A stretch of 64,000 nucleotides of DNA, taken from the NCBI GenBank assembly GCA_016711875.1, contig JADJSD010000006.1:124001-188000 (forward strand), written 5' to 3'. A program made the position numbers and the translations under genes. How positions within the stretch are numbered: position 1 is the first letter of the stretch; the number at the start of each line of letters is the position of its first letter. The notes beneath the pieces were generated by a model, which saw nothing but the letters and a program-made list of their open reading frames with translations, was not told the origin of the DNA and made no database searches. Source of the stretch: Betaproteobacteria bacterium. Lineage in GTDB: Bacteria; Pseudomonadota; Gammaproteobacteria; Burkholderiales; Usitatibacteraceae. Below are positions 1-10,809 of the stretch, in pieces.

Positions 1-1612
1 TGATCGTGCCGCTGCCGGCCGCGATGCTCGAGCCCACGTGGTACTGGCGCGGGGCGTAGCAGGCGACGCTGGAGCCGCCGCCGATGCCGGCACAGGTCCA
101 GTCGTAGGAGGTGTTGGCCGAGGAGACCGCGCCGGCCGTGCCGGAAGTGCAGAGCAGGCTGGCCGGGGCCGAAGTCACCGCGGCGAGGTGCGCGGCGCCG
201 CAGGCGCCGTTCGCGACCGCGAGGCCCGTGCCGGTGAGCGCGACCGTCTCATTGGTGGCGTTGGAACTGACCGTGAGGTTGGCCGAGTAGCCGCCGCCCG
301 CCGCCGGCGAGAAGTTGAGGGTGATCGTGCAGGAAGCCGCCGGGGCGAGCGTCGCGCCGGTGGTGCACGTTCCGCCCGTCGCCGCGAAACTCGCCGCGTT
401 CGCGCCGCTCAGGTTGAAGCTGCCGAGCGTGAGGTTGCTCGAACCGTCGTTGGTGGCGGTGAAGGTCACGGTGGCGCTCGTGCCGCCCATCGCGACACTG
501 CCGAAGTCCGCGCTGGCGGGCGTCACGGTGAGGATGCCGTTGTTGCCCTGCAAGGCGACGGAGCCGGACGTGTCGTTCGACGTGACGGTGAGCCAGCCGA
601 ACTTCGCGCCCGTGGCGGCGGGCGTGAAGTCCACAACGAGGTTGCACGAGGCGCCCGGGGCGACAAGGGCGCCCGCGACACATTGGCCCGCGCCACCGGA
701 GGTGACGGAGAAGTCGGATGCGTTGGCGCCCGAGATCGTGAAGGTGCCGAGCTGCAGGTCGGCCGTGCCCGTGTTGCTCACCACCACCGTCTGCGAGACG
801 GCGGCGACGCCCACCGGCGTGTTGTAGCCCAGGCTCGTCGTGGACAGGTGCAGCTGGGGCAGCTGGATGGTGCCCGACGGCGGGACGACGGAAGAACCGA
901 AGGCGTCGAAGAGCACGTAGCCGCCGTGGCCGCCCTGCGAGCAGCCGGCCGCGAGCACGTCGATCTCGAGCGTGTGGCCGAGAGACGAGTCCGGGACGAC
1001 GACGTCCGTGTTGCGCCAGTTCGTGTAGAACCAGCCGCTGCCCGTGGCGAAGAACTTGGACGGGTCGCCGGCGTAGACGAATTCCTGCCAGAGTATCGTG
1101 CCCAGCGTCACGTCCTTGAGCTGCATGAACATGTACGGCTGTTGCGCTGGGCTGTGGCCCGCGGCCTCGAGGGCCGCCGCCCAGGCGAAGCGGATGTGCA
1201 GCTGGCCGTCGGTCGCGTCGCGGTCCGCGTTGGTGACCGTGTCCTGCTGCTTGATGCGGTTGTAGTTGTTGCTGTTGCCGTGGTCGCTCGTGTTGTTCGA
1301 GTTCACGATGACCGAGTACGACCCCAGCCGCGGCGACTGGATGGCGTTCAGGGTGTTGGCCACGGTCGCGCTGCCCAGTCGCGAGGTGAGCGTGCGGCCG
1401 TTGCCCGGTGTGAGGTTCAGGCTCGAGCCGTTGAACGGACCCGCGCCGGAAAGCGCGGCCGTGGTTCCCTTCTCGAATTTCCAGGGTCCCGAGTTGTCGA
1501 GGGGGAGGGCGCTTTCGAAGCCGCCATTGGTGAAGATGGCATGCGACAGCATCGGCATCGCGAGCAGCAACAGGGCCGCGACCGCGGCGATCGACGTGGT
1601 GAAGCGCTTCAT
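1..1612 (-). CDS. Secreted choice-of-anchor/ASH-repeat surface protein, 3' end off the window
   Basis: The reading frame opens at an ATG whose complement is 1610-1612, preceded by a purine-rich GGGAAGGG. It stays open to the left edge, so at least 537 residues are visible and the C-terminus is missing. It starts with a signal peptide (MKRFTTSIAAVAALLLL, cleavage near MLSHA). An N-terminal lectin-like region of about 210 residues follows (FTNGGFESALPLDNSGPWKF). Then come two or three immunoglobulin-like repeats of the choice-of-anchor D/ASPM-SPD-2-Hydin type, each with the pattern VVVSNTGTADLQLGTFTISG...DFSV and a paired-cysteine segment (CTTGATLAPAASCTITLNF). A last cysteine-containing module ends in YDWTCAGIGGGSSVACYA, seen in betaproteobacterial surface proteins. 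A role outside the cell is inferred; the binding partner is unknown. The plus-strand frames here are shadows. Confidence 0.8.
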   Translation of the reverse strand, partial: MKRFTTSIAAVAALLLLAMPMLSHAIFTNGGFESALPLDNSGPWKFEKGTTAALSGAGPFNGSSLNLTPGNGRTLTSRLGSATVANTLNAIQSPRLGSYSVIVNSNNTSDHGNSNNYNRIKQQDTVTNADRDATDGQLHIRFAWAAALEAAGHSPAQQPYMFMQLKDVTLGTILWQEFVYAGDPSKFFATGSGWFYTNWRNTDVVVPDSSLGHTLEIDVLAAGCSQGGHGGYVLFDAFGSSVVPPSGTIQLPQLHLSTTSLGYNTPVGVAAVSQTVVVSNTGTADLQLGTFTISGANASDFSVTSGGAGQCVAGALVAPGASCNLVVDFTPAATGAKFGWLTVTSNDTSGSVALQGNNGILTVTPASADFGSVAMGGTSATVTFTATNDGSSNLTLGSFNLSGANAASFAATGGTCTTGATLAPAASCTITLNFSPAAGGGYSANLTVSSNATNETVALTGTGLAVANGACGAAHLAAVTSAPASLLCTSGTAGAVSSANTSYDWTCAGIGGGSSVACYAPRQYHVGSSIAAGSGTI

Positions 1613-1768
1613 GGGGGACCCTTCCCGATCTGGTAGGCAACGTGTTTACGGTTGCAAACAGGTCGGGCTTGAGGAGCCGCGCCAAATATTCGGAGAAAGG
1701 AGGGCTTCCCGGGGCGGTGACGCGAATGCGCCGGGCTTTAGAAAGCCATTTGAAACAGGGGGGTTGCG

Positions 1769-2318
1769 CTATCCGCGGTCGGCGGAATGGAGGCAGGAGG
1801 GTTCGATTGTCAGCGAATGCTCACCTGCCGACAGCCAGATCTGCCCTTCCTGCAGGGTGGCCTGCAGCTTCACGCGTTCCGCGCGGCGAGCTTCGCGCAG
1901 GCGCGCGTGATCTCCGGGGCAGCGCGATGACATCGAGGTTCTTCTGGCGCGAAAGCGCCTCGCCGTTCTGGCGCTACCCAGATCTCCGCACCAGTTCCGT
2001 AGACGAACACCGCGACCCGCTCGCGCGCCCGCAGGCCTTGCGGATCTCGCGCTCGTCCGGCAGGCCCACGTCGATCCACAGGTCGATGGCGCCGGTGAGG
2101 TCCGTGAGCACCAGGTCGGCCTCGCCCTCGCTCGACAGGCCGCGGCCGAACTCGAGCCGCTCGTCGGCGTTCATCGCGAAGGCGAGCACGCGCACCATCA
2201 TCCGCTCGTCGGTTTCGGACGGGTGGCGGGCGATCGTGAGCGCGTGCGTGGCGAAGTGGCCGCGGTCGAGGTCCGAGACGACGATCTCGGCCTTGAAGAT
2301 GGTGGCCTTGAGGGCCAT
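1769..2318 (-). pseudogene. yaeQ: YaeQ family protein, full length but frameshifted
   Basis: The N-terminal frame (MALKATIFKAEIVVSDLDRG, then HALTIARHPSETDERMMVR and LTGAIDLWIDVGLPDEREIR) is a clear YaeQ match. The rest of the family sequence continues in other frames: VAVFVYGTGAEIWV, then RQKNLDVIALP, ITRACAKLAARN, and finally KLQATLQEGQIWLS ending at a TAG at 1769-1771. The 550-nt span fits the usual family length of about 180 residues, so nothing is deleted; about three single-base shifts break it. YaeQ has a PD-(D/E)XK nuclease-like fold but no settled function. It lies just downstream of a small conserved gene on the same strand. The preserved motifs make sequencing error likelier than true decay. 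Confidence 0.75.
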
Positions 2319-2322
2319 CGGG

Positions 2323-2618
2323 CTACTTCTTCTGCTGGGCTTGTCGGCCGGGGCGGTGAGCGCGGCGCGCAGGAGCGCATCGACGGTCTGGTTGATGTCC
2401 TCGCCGGCGGCTTCGGCGCGATCGCGCAGCTGCTTCACCAGGTCGCCGTGCAGCTTGCACGCGAAGGGAACGAGGCCGGCGGCCGCGTCGAGCCGGCGCT
2501 GTTCCTTGCGGTCGGGCATCTGGGCCACGCCCTTGCCGTAGCGATCGGACACGCCGCCGTGGCGGACGGCATTCTCGGCCTTGAGGGCCGCGTTCTTGTG
2601 CAGGTCGGTGAGCTTCAT
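2323..2618 (-). CDS. Small conserved hypothetical protein upstream of yaeQ
   Basis: Begins MKLTDLHKNAALKAENAVR and contains AAGLVPFACKLHGDLVKQLR followed by a helical segment DINQTVDALLRAAL. The C-terminal half resembles a short ribbon-helix-helix-like helix pair, but I do not recognise a named family and give no function. As written, the frame reads straight through into yaeQ. A stop (TAG at 2323-2325, giving an AQQKK C-terminus) lies one base out of phase, so a single missing base near 2330 probably creates the apparent fusion. The yaeQ ribosome-binding purines (AGAAGAAG) sit inside this gene's end, as expected of a two-gene operon. Confidence 0.55.
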
Positions 2619-2702
2619 GGGGACTGCCTCGAATCGGGTAACCCGCCATTCTACGCGTGCGGGGGGCAGTAGAATGGCGCATTGCTCCCGAAAGACCCCG
2701 CC

Positions 2703-4161
2703 ATGACCGCCCGCCCGAACCTTTCCGCCATCGACCACGAGGCCCTCGCTCGCCGGATCGACCGCCAGTGGGATGCCGAAATCGTCCCGCAACTCGTCGA
2801 ATACGTGCGTTTGCCCGCCAAAAGTCCCATTTCGACCTGGATTGGGAGAAGAACGGGCATATCGAGGCGGCCATCCAGCAGGCGCGCCGGTGGGGGGAAG
2901 CGCAGGGCGTGAAGGGCCCCGGCCCGAGATCGTGCGCATCGCCGGGCGCACGCCGGCCCTCTCTTCGACATTCCCGCCACCCGCGGCGCCTCGGACGAGC
3001 GCCCGGTGCCTTCTACGGCCACTCGACAAGCAGCCGGAAATGACGGGCTGGCGCGAGGGACTCGGCCTGGATCCCCGTCTTCGAGGACGGCAAGCTCTAC
3101 GGTCGAGGCGGCGCGGACGACGGCTACGCGGTCTTCGCGGCCCCTGGCGGCCATGATTGCCTCGATGCGGAAGGCATCGCCCGGCCGCGCTGCGTGGGCC
3201 TTATCGAGACGTGCGAGGAAAGCGGCAGCTCGACCTGCCCGCGTACCTCGACCTCCTCGCGCCGCGCATGGGCGAGGTGGCGCTGGTCGTCGCCCTGGAC
3301 TCCGGCGCGCGGCAACTACGAGCAGCTCTGGGTCACGACCCGCTGCGCGGCCTCGTGAACGGCACGCTCGAGGTGAGCATCCTCGACGAAGGCGTGCACT
3401 CGGGCGACGCGGGCGGCATCGTGCCTCGTCCTTCCGCATCGCGCGGCAGGTGCTCGATCGCATCGACGATTCGCGCACGGGCGTGGTGAAGCCCGCGGCC
3501 TTCAACTGCGACAGTTCCCGCCGACCGCCCCTCGCGCAGGCGCAGCAGGCGGCGGGCGATCCGGGCGATTCGGTCTGGAAGCGTTTCCCGTGGGCGGCGT
3601 GTTGCGACGACCACGGCACGGCCTCGCTCTTCGCCGAACCGGTGACGAAGGATCCGACCGAACTGGTGCTGAACCGCACCTGGCGCGCGGCCCTGGCGGT
3701 CACCGGGCGCCGATGGACTTCCGCCCAGGGGCCCGCTGGCAACGTGCAGCGCCCTCACGACGAAGCTGTCGCTGCGCATCCCGCCGCTCGTCGATGGCCC
3801 CGCCGCGGTGCGCACCTGAAGGGGAGCGCTCGAGGCGGATCCGCCCTACAACGCGCGCGTGGTCTTCGAGGGCGATTCGGCCGCCACCGGCTGGAACGCG
3901 CCGCCGGCCGCGCCTTGGCTCTCGGCGGCTCCTCGACGCCGCCTCGATGGCGAATTCCGGCAGCCCGCCGCCTACATGGGCGAAGGCGGCACGATTCCCT
4001 TCATGGGCATGCTGGGCGTGAAGTTCCCGAACGCGCAGATGCTCGTCACTGGCGTGCTGGGCCCGAAATCGAACGCGCACGGCCCCAACGAGTTCCTGCA
4101 CGTGCCCTATGCCAAGCGCGTCACCGTCGCCACCGCGATGGTGGTGGCCGCCGCGCCTTGA
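2703..4161 (+). pseudogene. M20 family metallopeptidase, frameshifted throughout
   Basis: The start ATG at 2703 gives MTARPNLSAIDHEALARRID. Pieces in all three frames reconstruct an M20 peptidase of about 480 residues: VRLPAKSP, FDLDWEKNGHIEAAI, VLFYGHFDKQPEMTGW (first zinc-ligand region with its His), DGKLYGRGGADDGYAVFA (bridging Asp), GLIETCEESGS (catalytic Glu pair), then SGDAGGIVP, FNCE, AAYMGEGGTIPFMGML and the C-terminal His region LGPKSNAHGPNEFLHVPYAK. The stop is the TGA at 4159-4161. These are the hallmarks of the CPG2/DapE-type dipeptidases. At least eight frame changes occur, yet catalytic regions are intact, so the native gene is probably functional and the sequence faulty. Substrate unknown. 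Confidence 0.75.
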
Positions 4162-5225
4162 GGGAGGTGCTCGCGGCGATCGCGCTCGGGGCGATCGCGC
4201 CGGGCGCGTCTGCCGCGCCCACGGCGGAAGCGCTCGAGGCCTCGCGCAGCGCTTCCCGGCGATCGCGCCGCGGAGCGCGGTAAGGCCCGTTTCGAGTCGA
4301 TGCTGGCGCCCGCTCCTTGGCGCCCGCGCGGCCCGCCGAGCCTGCGGCGCGCACGATGCCCACCACGGACCTCGGCCTGGACAGGGCGCTTCGGCCTCGC
4401 AGTTCCGCCGCCTGTGGGCGACGCCAAGGAGCGCCTGGTCCGACGCCGGGGAGTACCACGGCACTATTTCCCGCCCGCCTTCCGCGCGAAGAACCCCAGC
4501 CTCGTGGCCGTGCGGGCGGGCGAGGGCGCGACGCCTGTGCTCCTGCCTTCGGAACGCCAGGCGACCGAGGCCAAGTTCCAGTTCTCGTTCAGGGGCCATC
4601 TCTGGCCCCAGGACGATCGCGGTCGCCACGACCTGTGGTTCGGCTACACGCAGGTTTCCCATTGGCAGCTCTGGAACGGCGACGCCTCGCGTCCCTTCCG
4701 CGAGTCGAGCTACGAGCCCGAACTCATCTACACCTACGAGCCGGCGCGCCTCGACTGGGCCGGTTGGCGCGTGGGGCACTTCGGGCTCTCGCTCAACCAC
4801 AACTCGAACGGGCAGGGCGGGGAACTCGCGCAGCTGGAACCGCGCCATCGCCTTCGTGCGCGCGGAGAAGGGTTCGACGCTCGTCACCCTGCGCGCATGG
4901 ACGCGCCTGCGCGAGAACGGCATCGACGACAACCCGGACATCGAGGACTACTACGGTCGCGCGGACCTGCAGGTCTCCCGGGTCTTCGCGAACGGCATGC
5001 AACTCACGGCCACGGGGCGGCATACGCTGCGCACCGGCGCCCGCAACCGCGGGGCAATCCAGCTGGACCTCTCCGCGCCCCTGTGCCGGGATTCCTGACC
5101 GGCGTGGATCGCGTCGACAGCGCGCGCTACGTGCAGGGCTACCACGGGTACGCCGAGAGCCTCATCGACTACAACCGCAAGGACAGCTACCCGGGAATGG
5201 GCTGTCGATAGGCGAATCGCGCTGA
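4158..5225 (+). pseudogene. pldA: Outer-membrane phospholipase A1, frameshifted
   Basis: A signal-peptide-like start (TTG at 4158, REVLAAIALGAIAPGASA) overlaps the M20 stop by four bases; the start choice is uncertain. The body matches phospholipase A1: FQFSFRGHLWPQDD, LWFGYTQVSHWQLWN, RESSYEPELIY, then the active-site segment GLSLNHNSNGQ (His-Ser pair) followed by SRSWNRAIAFV, ADLQVSRVFANGMQL and the family C-terminus GYHGYAESLIDYNRK. With one added base near 5200 the protein ends LSIGESR at a TGA at 5223-5225. The enzyme hydrolyses phospholipids in the outer leaflet of the outer membrane as a calcium-dependent dimer. Several frame changes are present, with motifs conserved across them. Confidence 0.75.
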
Positions 5226-5281
5226 AACGACCGTTTACCTCGAGTGACGGGCCGCGCGGGACGGAGCGCTATCAGGGCGCC

Positions 5282-6508
5282 ATGAGCGCATCGCCGACCC
5301 CTCCCCGCCGGCCGCCGCCGCTTCCCGCCCTTGTCATCGTCGCCTTCCCGGGCGCTGGCCGCGCTGGGTGCCTGGTGGCTCGCACGGGACAGAGCCCGCA
5401 GGCCGCCGCCAAGACCGGTCCCGCGGCCGTGCCCGTCACCGCCGCCGTCGTCGAGAAGCGCGATGTCCCGGTCACCGCGCGGAAACGGCTCCGGCGATCG
5501 CGATCCAGTCGGTTGACCTGCGTGCGCAAGTGACCAGCACCGTGCGCGAGGTGCACATCCGCGAGGGGCAGAACGTGAACAAGGGCGACCTGCTCGTTCC
5601 TCGACTCGCGCGCGGACGAAGGCCAACGTGAAGAAGGCGGAGGCGCAGGTGCAGAAGGACCTCGCGGACCTCGCCAACGCGAAGCGCACGCTCGAGCGCC
5701 AAGCAGCTCTTCGCGCAGAAATTCATCGCCCAGTCGGCGCTCGATGCGGCCGAGAACCAGGCCGCCTCGCTCGAGGGGCAACTCGCGGTGGACCGCGCGG
5801 CGGCGGAATCGGCCAAGGTCTCGCTCGCCTACACGCAGATCCGCGCGAGCTTCGCCGGGCCGCACCGGGGCCATCGGCGTGCGCCCGGGCAGCGTCGTGC
5901 AGCCCAACGGCGCGGTGCTGGTCACGGTGACGCAGATCGACCCCATCCAGGTCGCCTTCACGCTGCCGGAAAAGGAATCGCCTGGCCTCGCGAGGGCGAT
6001 CGCCGCCGGACCGGTCGAAGCCTCGATCACGTCGACGACGATGCCCGGCAGCTCAAGGGGCGCGTGAACTTCGTGGACAACGCCGTGGACACCACGACCG
6101 GCTTTGATCCGCGCAAGGCGCAGTTCGAGAACCGCGACGCGCCTGTGGCCCGGCATGTACGTCTCGGTCGCGCTCTCGCCGCGCACGCTCGAGGGCCGCC
6201 TCCCGTCGTCCCGGTGCAGGCCCGTGCAGACCGGCCCCGACAGCCGCTCCGTGGCCGTGATCGGCGAGGAGCGCAAGGTGAGCGCCAAGCTGCTCGTCGT
6301 CGCCCCACCTCGACCGGGGCTTCGCGGCCATCACCGGCGTGGACCCCGCGCCCGCGTCGTCGTCGAGGGCGCACAGAACCTGCGGCCCGGAAGCCTCGTT
6401 TCCGTCGGGGAGCCGCCGCGGCGGGTGAAGGGCAGGGCGGGCAAGAGCGGGAGGAACGGGGCGCCGACGGCGGCGCGCCCCGTCGATGCGGGCAGACGAA
6501 AGCGCTGA
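5282..6508 (+). pseudogene. RND efflux periplasmic adaptor subunit, frameshifted
   Basis: Starts at ATG 5282 with an N-terminal proline-rich stretch and an apparent membrane anchor. Pieces in three frames assemble to a membrane-fusion protein: VDLRAQVTSTVREVHIREGQ (lipoyl half), NVNKGDLL, a helical hairpin AEAQVQKDLADLANAKRTLE, SLAYTQIRASFAG (second lipoyl half), GAIGVRPGSVVQPNGAVL, TVTQIDPIQVAFTLPEKE, GRVNFVDNAVDTTTG and WPGMYVSVALSPRT. This is the MdtA/MexA-like order. It ends at TGA 6506-6508 and the inner-membrane pump follows with overlap. The partner outer-membrane factor is not beside it. More than six frame shifts are spread over 1.2 kb. Substrate unknown. Confidence 0.75.
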
Positions 6509-9500
6509 ACTTCTCCGGAGCCCTTCATCCGCCGTCCGGTGATGACGGTGCTGCTCTCGGCCTCGCTGGTCGGCCGGCCTCATCGCCTACGACCAGATCC
6601 CCATCGCGGCGCTGCCCAAGTTCGACACGCCCACCATCCAGGTGAACAGGGACCTGCCGGGCGCGAGCCCGGAGAACATGGCCTCGTCGGTCGCGACGCC
6701 CCTCGAAGCAGTTCGCGACGATCTCGGGCGTGAGCGTGATCACCTCCTCGTCGACGCTCCGGCAACACGCAGGTGACGCTCCGAGTTCACCAGGACCGCG
6801 ATATCGACAAAGGCGGCGGTCGATGTGCAGCCGCCGCGCTTCCGGGCGCAGAGGAACCTGCCGATCCAGATGACGAATCCGCCGTCCACCGCAAGGTGAA
6901 CCCGGCGGACGCGCCCATCATCTTCGTCACCCTCACCTCTCGCCGTCGATGCCGCTGTCGGAGCTCAACGGCTTCGCGGAGAACCTCATCTCGCCGACGC
7001 TCTCGACGCTCTCGGGCGTGGCGCAGGTGAACATCAACGGGCAGGAAGCGCTTCGCCGTCGGGTGACGGCGCGGCCGACGCGCTCGCGATCCGAGGCCTC
7101 ACGCTCGACGACATCGCGACGGCGCTGCACCCTGCCAACGCCAACACGCCCGTGGGGCACTCCCGAAGGCCCGCGGGAACGCTCACGATCCAGGCGAACC
7201 GGCAGGATGTCAAGGCGGCCGGAGTTCGCGCGCATCATCGTCGCCACCCTCCCGGGCGGCCGGGCGGGTAGCGCCTCGAGGACGTGGCCGACGTCGAGGA
7301 CAGCGTCGAATCCGACAAGACCGAGCTGGGCCAACGGCGAGCACGCGCCATCACGCTGTCGATCCAGCGCCAGCCGACGCCAACACCGTCGAGACGGTGG
7401 ACGCCATCAAAGCGGCCATCCGGGCCTCGTCGACCAGATGCCGGGCTCGGTGAAGCTCTCCACCATCCGCAACGACCGCTCGCAGTCGATCCGCGAGGCG
7501 ATCCACGACGAAGGTGACGCTCGGGATCACCATCGGGCTGGTCGTGCTGGTGATCTTCCTCTTCCTGCGCCACCCGACGGCGACGCTCATCCCGGTGCTC
7601 TCGCTGCCGATCTCGCTGCTGGGCACCATCACGCTCATGAAGGCGATGGGCTACACGCTGGACAACGTGTCGCTCCTGGGCATCACGCTCGCCGTGGGCC
7701 TGGTGGTCGACGACGCCATCGTGATGCCCGAGAACATCATGCGGCACGTGGAGGAGGGCGAGACGCCGATGCGCGCGGCGCTCCGCGGGTTCGAAGGAGA
7801 TGGGGTTCACCATCGTCTCCATCTCGCTTTCGCTCGTGGCGGTCTTCATCCCCATCTTCTTCATGCCGGGCGTGATCGGCGGGCTCTTCCACGAGTTCGC
7901 GGTGGTGGTGGCCGCTCGCGATCCTGGTCTCGGCGGGCGTCTCCTCACGCTCATCCCGATGCTCGGGGCGCGGTTCCTGCACCGTACCCGCGAGGACGAC
8001 CCGTCGCTGCGCTGGACGGCGTGGTTCGAGCGGCTCTTCCGCGCGACGCTCGCCTTCTACTGCCGCGCACGCTCGAGTGGTGCCTCGTGCACCGCGGCGG
8101 CGTGCTGGCCGGTGGCGGGGCGACCTCGTCGCCACGGTCGCCCTCTTCGTCACGATGCCCAAGGGGCTTCTTCCCGCAGGAGGACCTGGGGCAGGTCTCG
8201 TCGTCACCTGTGGAAGCCGTCGAGGACATCTCCTTTCCCCGGCGATGCGACGCTGCTGCAGCAGGTCAGCAAGGCCATCGGGATCACCCGGCCGTGCTGT
8301 CGGTCATCGTGAACGCCTCCGACTCGAACAGGGCGCATCTTCATCAACCTGAAGGGGCTGCGCGAGGCGCGCGCCGATGCGCAAGGTCCTCGAGGCCTGC
8401 GGCGCGGTGCGCAAGATTCCCGGGGTCGCCGTCTACTCCCATCCATCCGAACCTCCGCCTCGGCGAGCGCATCAACAAGGCGCGCTACCAGTTCGTCCTG
8501 AAGAGCGTGGACGATCGCGGCCTGCAGGAAGGCGCCACCCGCATCATGGCCCTCATGCGCTCGGACGGGGCCTACCGCGACGTGACGAGCGATTCGCAGC
8601 TGCCAGGCCTCCAGGCGCAGCTCAGCATCGACCGGGACAAGGCGAACGCGCTGGGCGTGCAGGTCGGGACATCCGCGGCGCCCTCTACAGCGCGTTCGGC
8701 GAGCGGCGGGTCTCCACCATCTTCACGGCGACCGGCTCCTACGCGGTCATCCTGCAGGCCGGCACCAACGACCGCGTGGACGAAGGCGCCTTCGGCAAGA
8801 TCCACCTGCGCGCCAAGGGCGGCGCCCTGGTGCCGCTCACCTCGATCGCGAGCGTGGGCGCGAAGGTGGGCCCGGTGTCCATCAACCACCGGGGCCAGCT
8901 GCAGGCAATCCACGATCTCGTTCAACCTCGCGCCCGGCGCCTCCAGGCGAGGCCGCGAAGAAGCTGGAGCGGTTCAAGTCCGAGGCGGGCCTGCCTCGAT
9001 CATCCCACCGGATGGGGCGGCGACGCGGCCGCCTTCCAGGCCTCCCAGTCGAGCCAGGTGTGGCTCATCATCGGCGCGCTCCTCGTGATCTACGTGCTGC
9101 TGGGCGTGCTCTACGAGAGCTACATCCACCCCATCACCATCCTGGCGGGACTGCCTTCGGCCGCCGTTGGCGCGCTCGTCACGCTGTGGCTCTTCCGGCA
9201 TGGACATCTCGATCATCGCGGTGATCAGCGTCCTGATCCTCATCGGCATCGTCAAGAAGAACGCGATCATGATGATCGACTTCGCGCTCGAGGCGCAGCG
9301 CACGCGCTCACTCGCCCCGCCGCGGCCATCCACGAGGCCTGCCTGCTGCGCTTCCGGCCGATCACGATGACGACCTCCGGCGCTCGCTGGGCGCCCTGCC
9401 GATCGCCCTCGGCCTGGGCGCGGGCGCGGGCTTCGCCAGCCGCTCGGCCTCGCCTGTGGTGGGCGGCCTGCTGCTCTCGCGGGCCGTGACGCTCTACATC

Positions 9501-9533
9501 ACGCCCGTCATCTACCTCGCGCTCGACCGCTAG
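6505..9533 (+). pseudogene. RND efflux inner-membrane transporter, frameshifted
   Basis: The first residues NFSEPFIRRPVMTVLLSASL match the start of MdtB/MdtC-like RND pumps; the start codon itself is not clear (CTG at 6505, overlapping the adaptor stop). Conserved segments follow in order through changing frames: YDQIPIAALPKFDTPTIQV, PGASPENMASSVATPLE, FVTLTS, NGFAENLISPTLSTLSGVAQ, then LVVLVIFLFLRHPTATLIP, the proton-relay helix LAVGLVVDDAIVM, VSISLSLVAVFIPIFFMPG, the second half PKGFFPQEDLGQV, and near the end GIVKKNAIMMIDFALEAQ. The stop is TAG 9531-9533. About 1,010 residues fits the family. It carries many indels but few motif substitutions, as in its neighbours. Confidence 0.78.
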
Positions 9534-9668
9534 TCGGCCGCAGGCCGGTGCCGGTGGAGTCAGTGCTTCCGGGGCGCAGCCGCCGATTAGTCCGCGTTGA
9601 CGCGGATCAGGCCGCGCAGGCCGCGCTGCGCGAAAGATGGACTTTTCACCCCCGATTCGAGCCGAGCC

Positions 9669-10809
9669 ATGGCCACGACACCGACGTCCCGCTGCAAAGC
9701 GGATCCGCAAACGCCCTTCCGCGACCACCGGCGGCGGGCACGGCGAACCGCGCCCGCCCGGCACGGCGCGCCCGGGACCGCGCCGCACGGCCGGGGGGAC
9801 ACGCCCCCGTGCTGGAACCCGCCGCGATCGAGGCGTTCACCGTCGAGCAGGCCGGCGCGGCGGCCGACGAGCACGGTGGGCGCGATCCGCGACCTCCTCG
9901 AAGGCACGAGCCGTCGGATGCCGTGCGCGTCCTCCGCTCCGTGCTCGAGCAACAGCGCGGCCTGGACAATCTCGCGCCGGGCCGCGGACCGCGAAGCTCG
10001 CCGACAACTGGCAGGAAGGCGGCTACCCCTACAGACCTGCTCTCCCGCAAGAGCTACGAGCGGCAGAAGTACCGCCTGCAGGTGGAACTGCTCAAAGCTC
10101 AGGCGTGGGTCGAAGGACACGGGCCAGCGCGTCATCGTGCTCTTCGAGGGCGCGATGCCGCGGGCAAGAGCCGGAACCATCAAGCGTTTCACGGAGCACC
10201 TGAACCCCCGCGCGCGCGCGTGGTGGCGCTCGAGAAACCCACGATCGAGGAGCGCGGCCCAGTGGTACTTCCAGCGCTACGTGGAGCACCTGCCGACGGC
10301 CGGCGAGATCGTCCTGTTCGACCGCAGCTGGTACAACCGCGCCGGCGTCGAGCGCGTGATGGGCTTCTGCACCGACGCCGAGTACCAGGAGTTCATGCGC
10401 CAGGCGCCGGAGTTCGAGCGCATGCTGGTGCGGCAGGGCATTCACGTCTTCAAGTTCTGGTTCTCGGTGAGCCGCCGGGAGCAGCGCCGCCGGTTCAAGG
10501 AGCGCGAGGGCCAACCGCTCAAGCGCTGGAAGCTCTCGCCCATCGACAAGGCCTCTCTCGACAAGTGGGACGACTACACGCGCCAAGGAGGCGATGTTCT
10601 TCCACACCCGACACCACGGACGCGCCGTGGATCGTGATCAAGAGCGATTGCAAGCGCGCGCGACTGAACGCCATGCGCTACCTGCTGCACAAGCTTCCCT
10701 ATGCGCGCAAGGACCCGACATCATCGGCGCGCTCGATCCGCTCCTCGTGGGCCGGGCGCAGGTGATCTTCGAGCAGGGCGAGCACGTCGCCTCGATGCCT
10801 TCGCCATGA
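9669..10809 (+). pseudogene. ppk2: Polyphosphate kinase 2 family protein (PPK2), frameshifted
   Basis: ATG at 9669 opens an unusual low-complexity N-terminus. The PPK2 core then assembles across frames: VLRSVLEQQRGLDNLA, RQKYRLQVELLKAQAWVE, Walker A GRDAAGKSRTIKRF, TEHLNPR, QWYFQRYVEHLPTAGEIVLF, Walker B region DRSWYNRAGVERVMGFC, FKFWFSVSRREQRRRF, PLKRWKLSPID, DDYT and DAPWIVIKSDCK, ending ARKDP and TGA 10807-10809. This resembles classical PPK2 enzymes that phosphorylate nucleotides from polyphosphate (or the reverse). Its stop overlaps the next gene's ATG. A second PPK2 of a different subtype is at 20922-21803. Indels are frequent upstream of 10300 and rarer afterwards. Confidence 0.75.

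Noticed and set aside
38..1636. A 532-codon plus-strand open frame
   Set aside because: It has shadow composition (Arg/Gly/Ala/Val) and no family signal; the minus-strand frame has a signal peptide and recognisable repeats.
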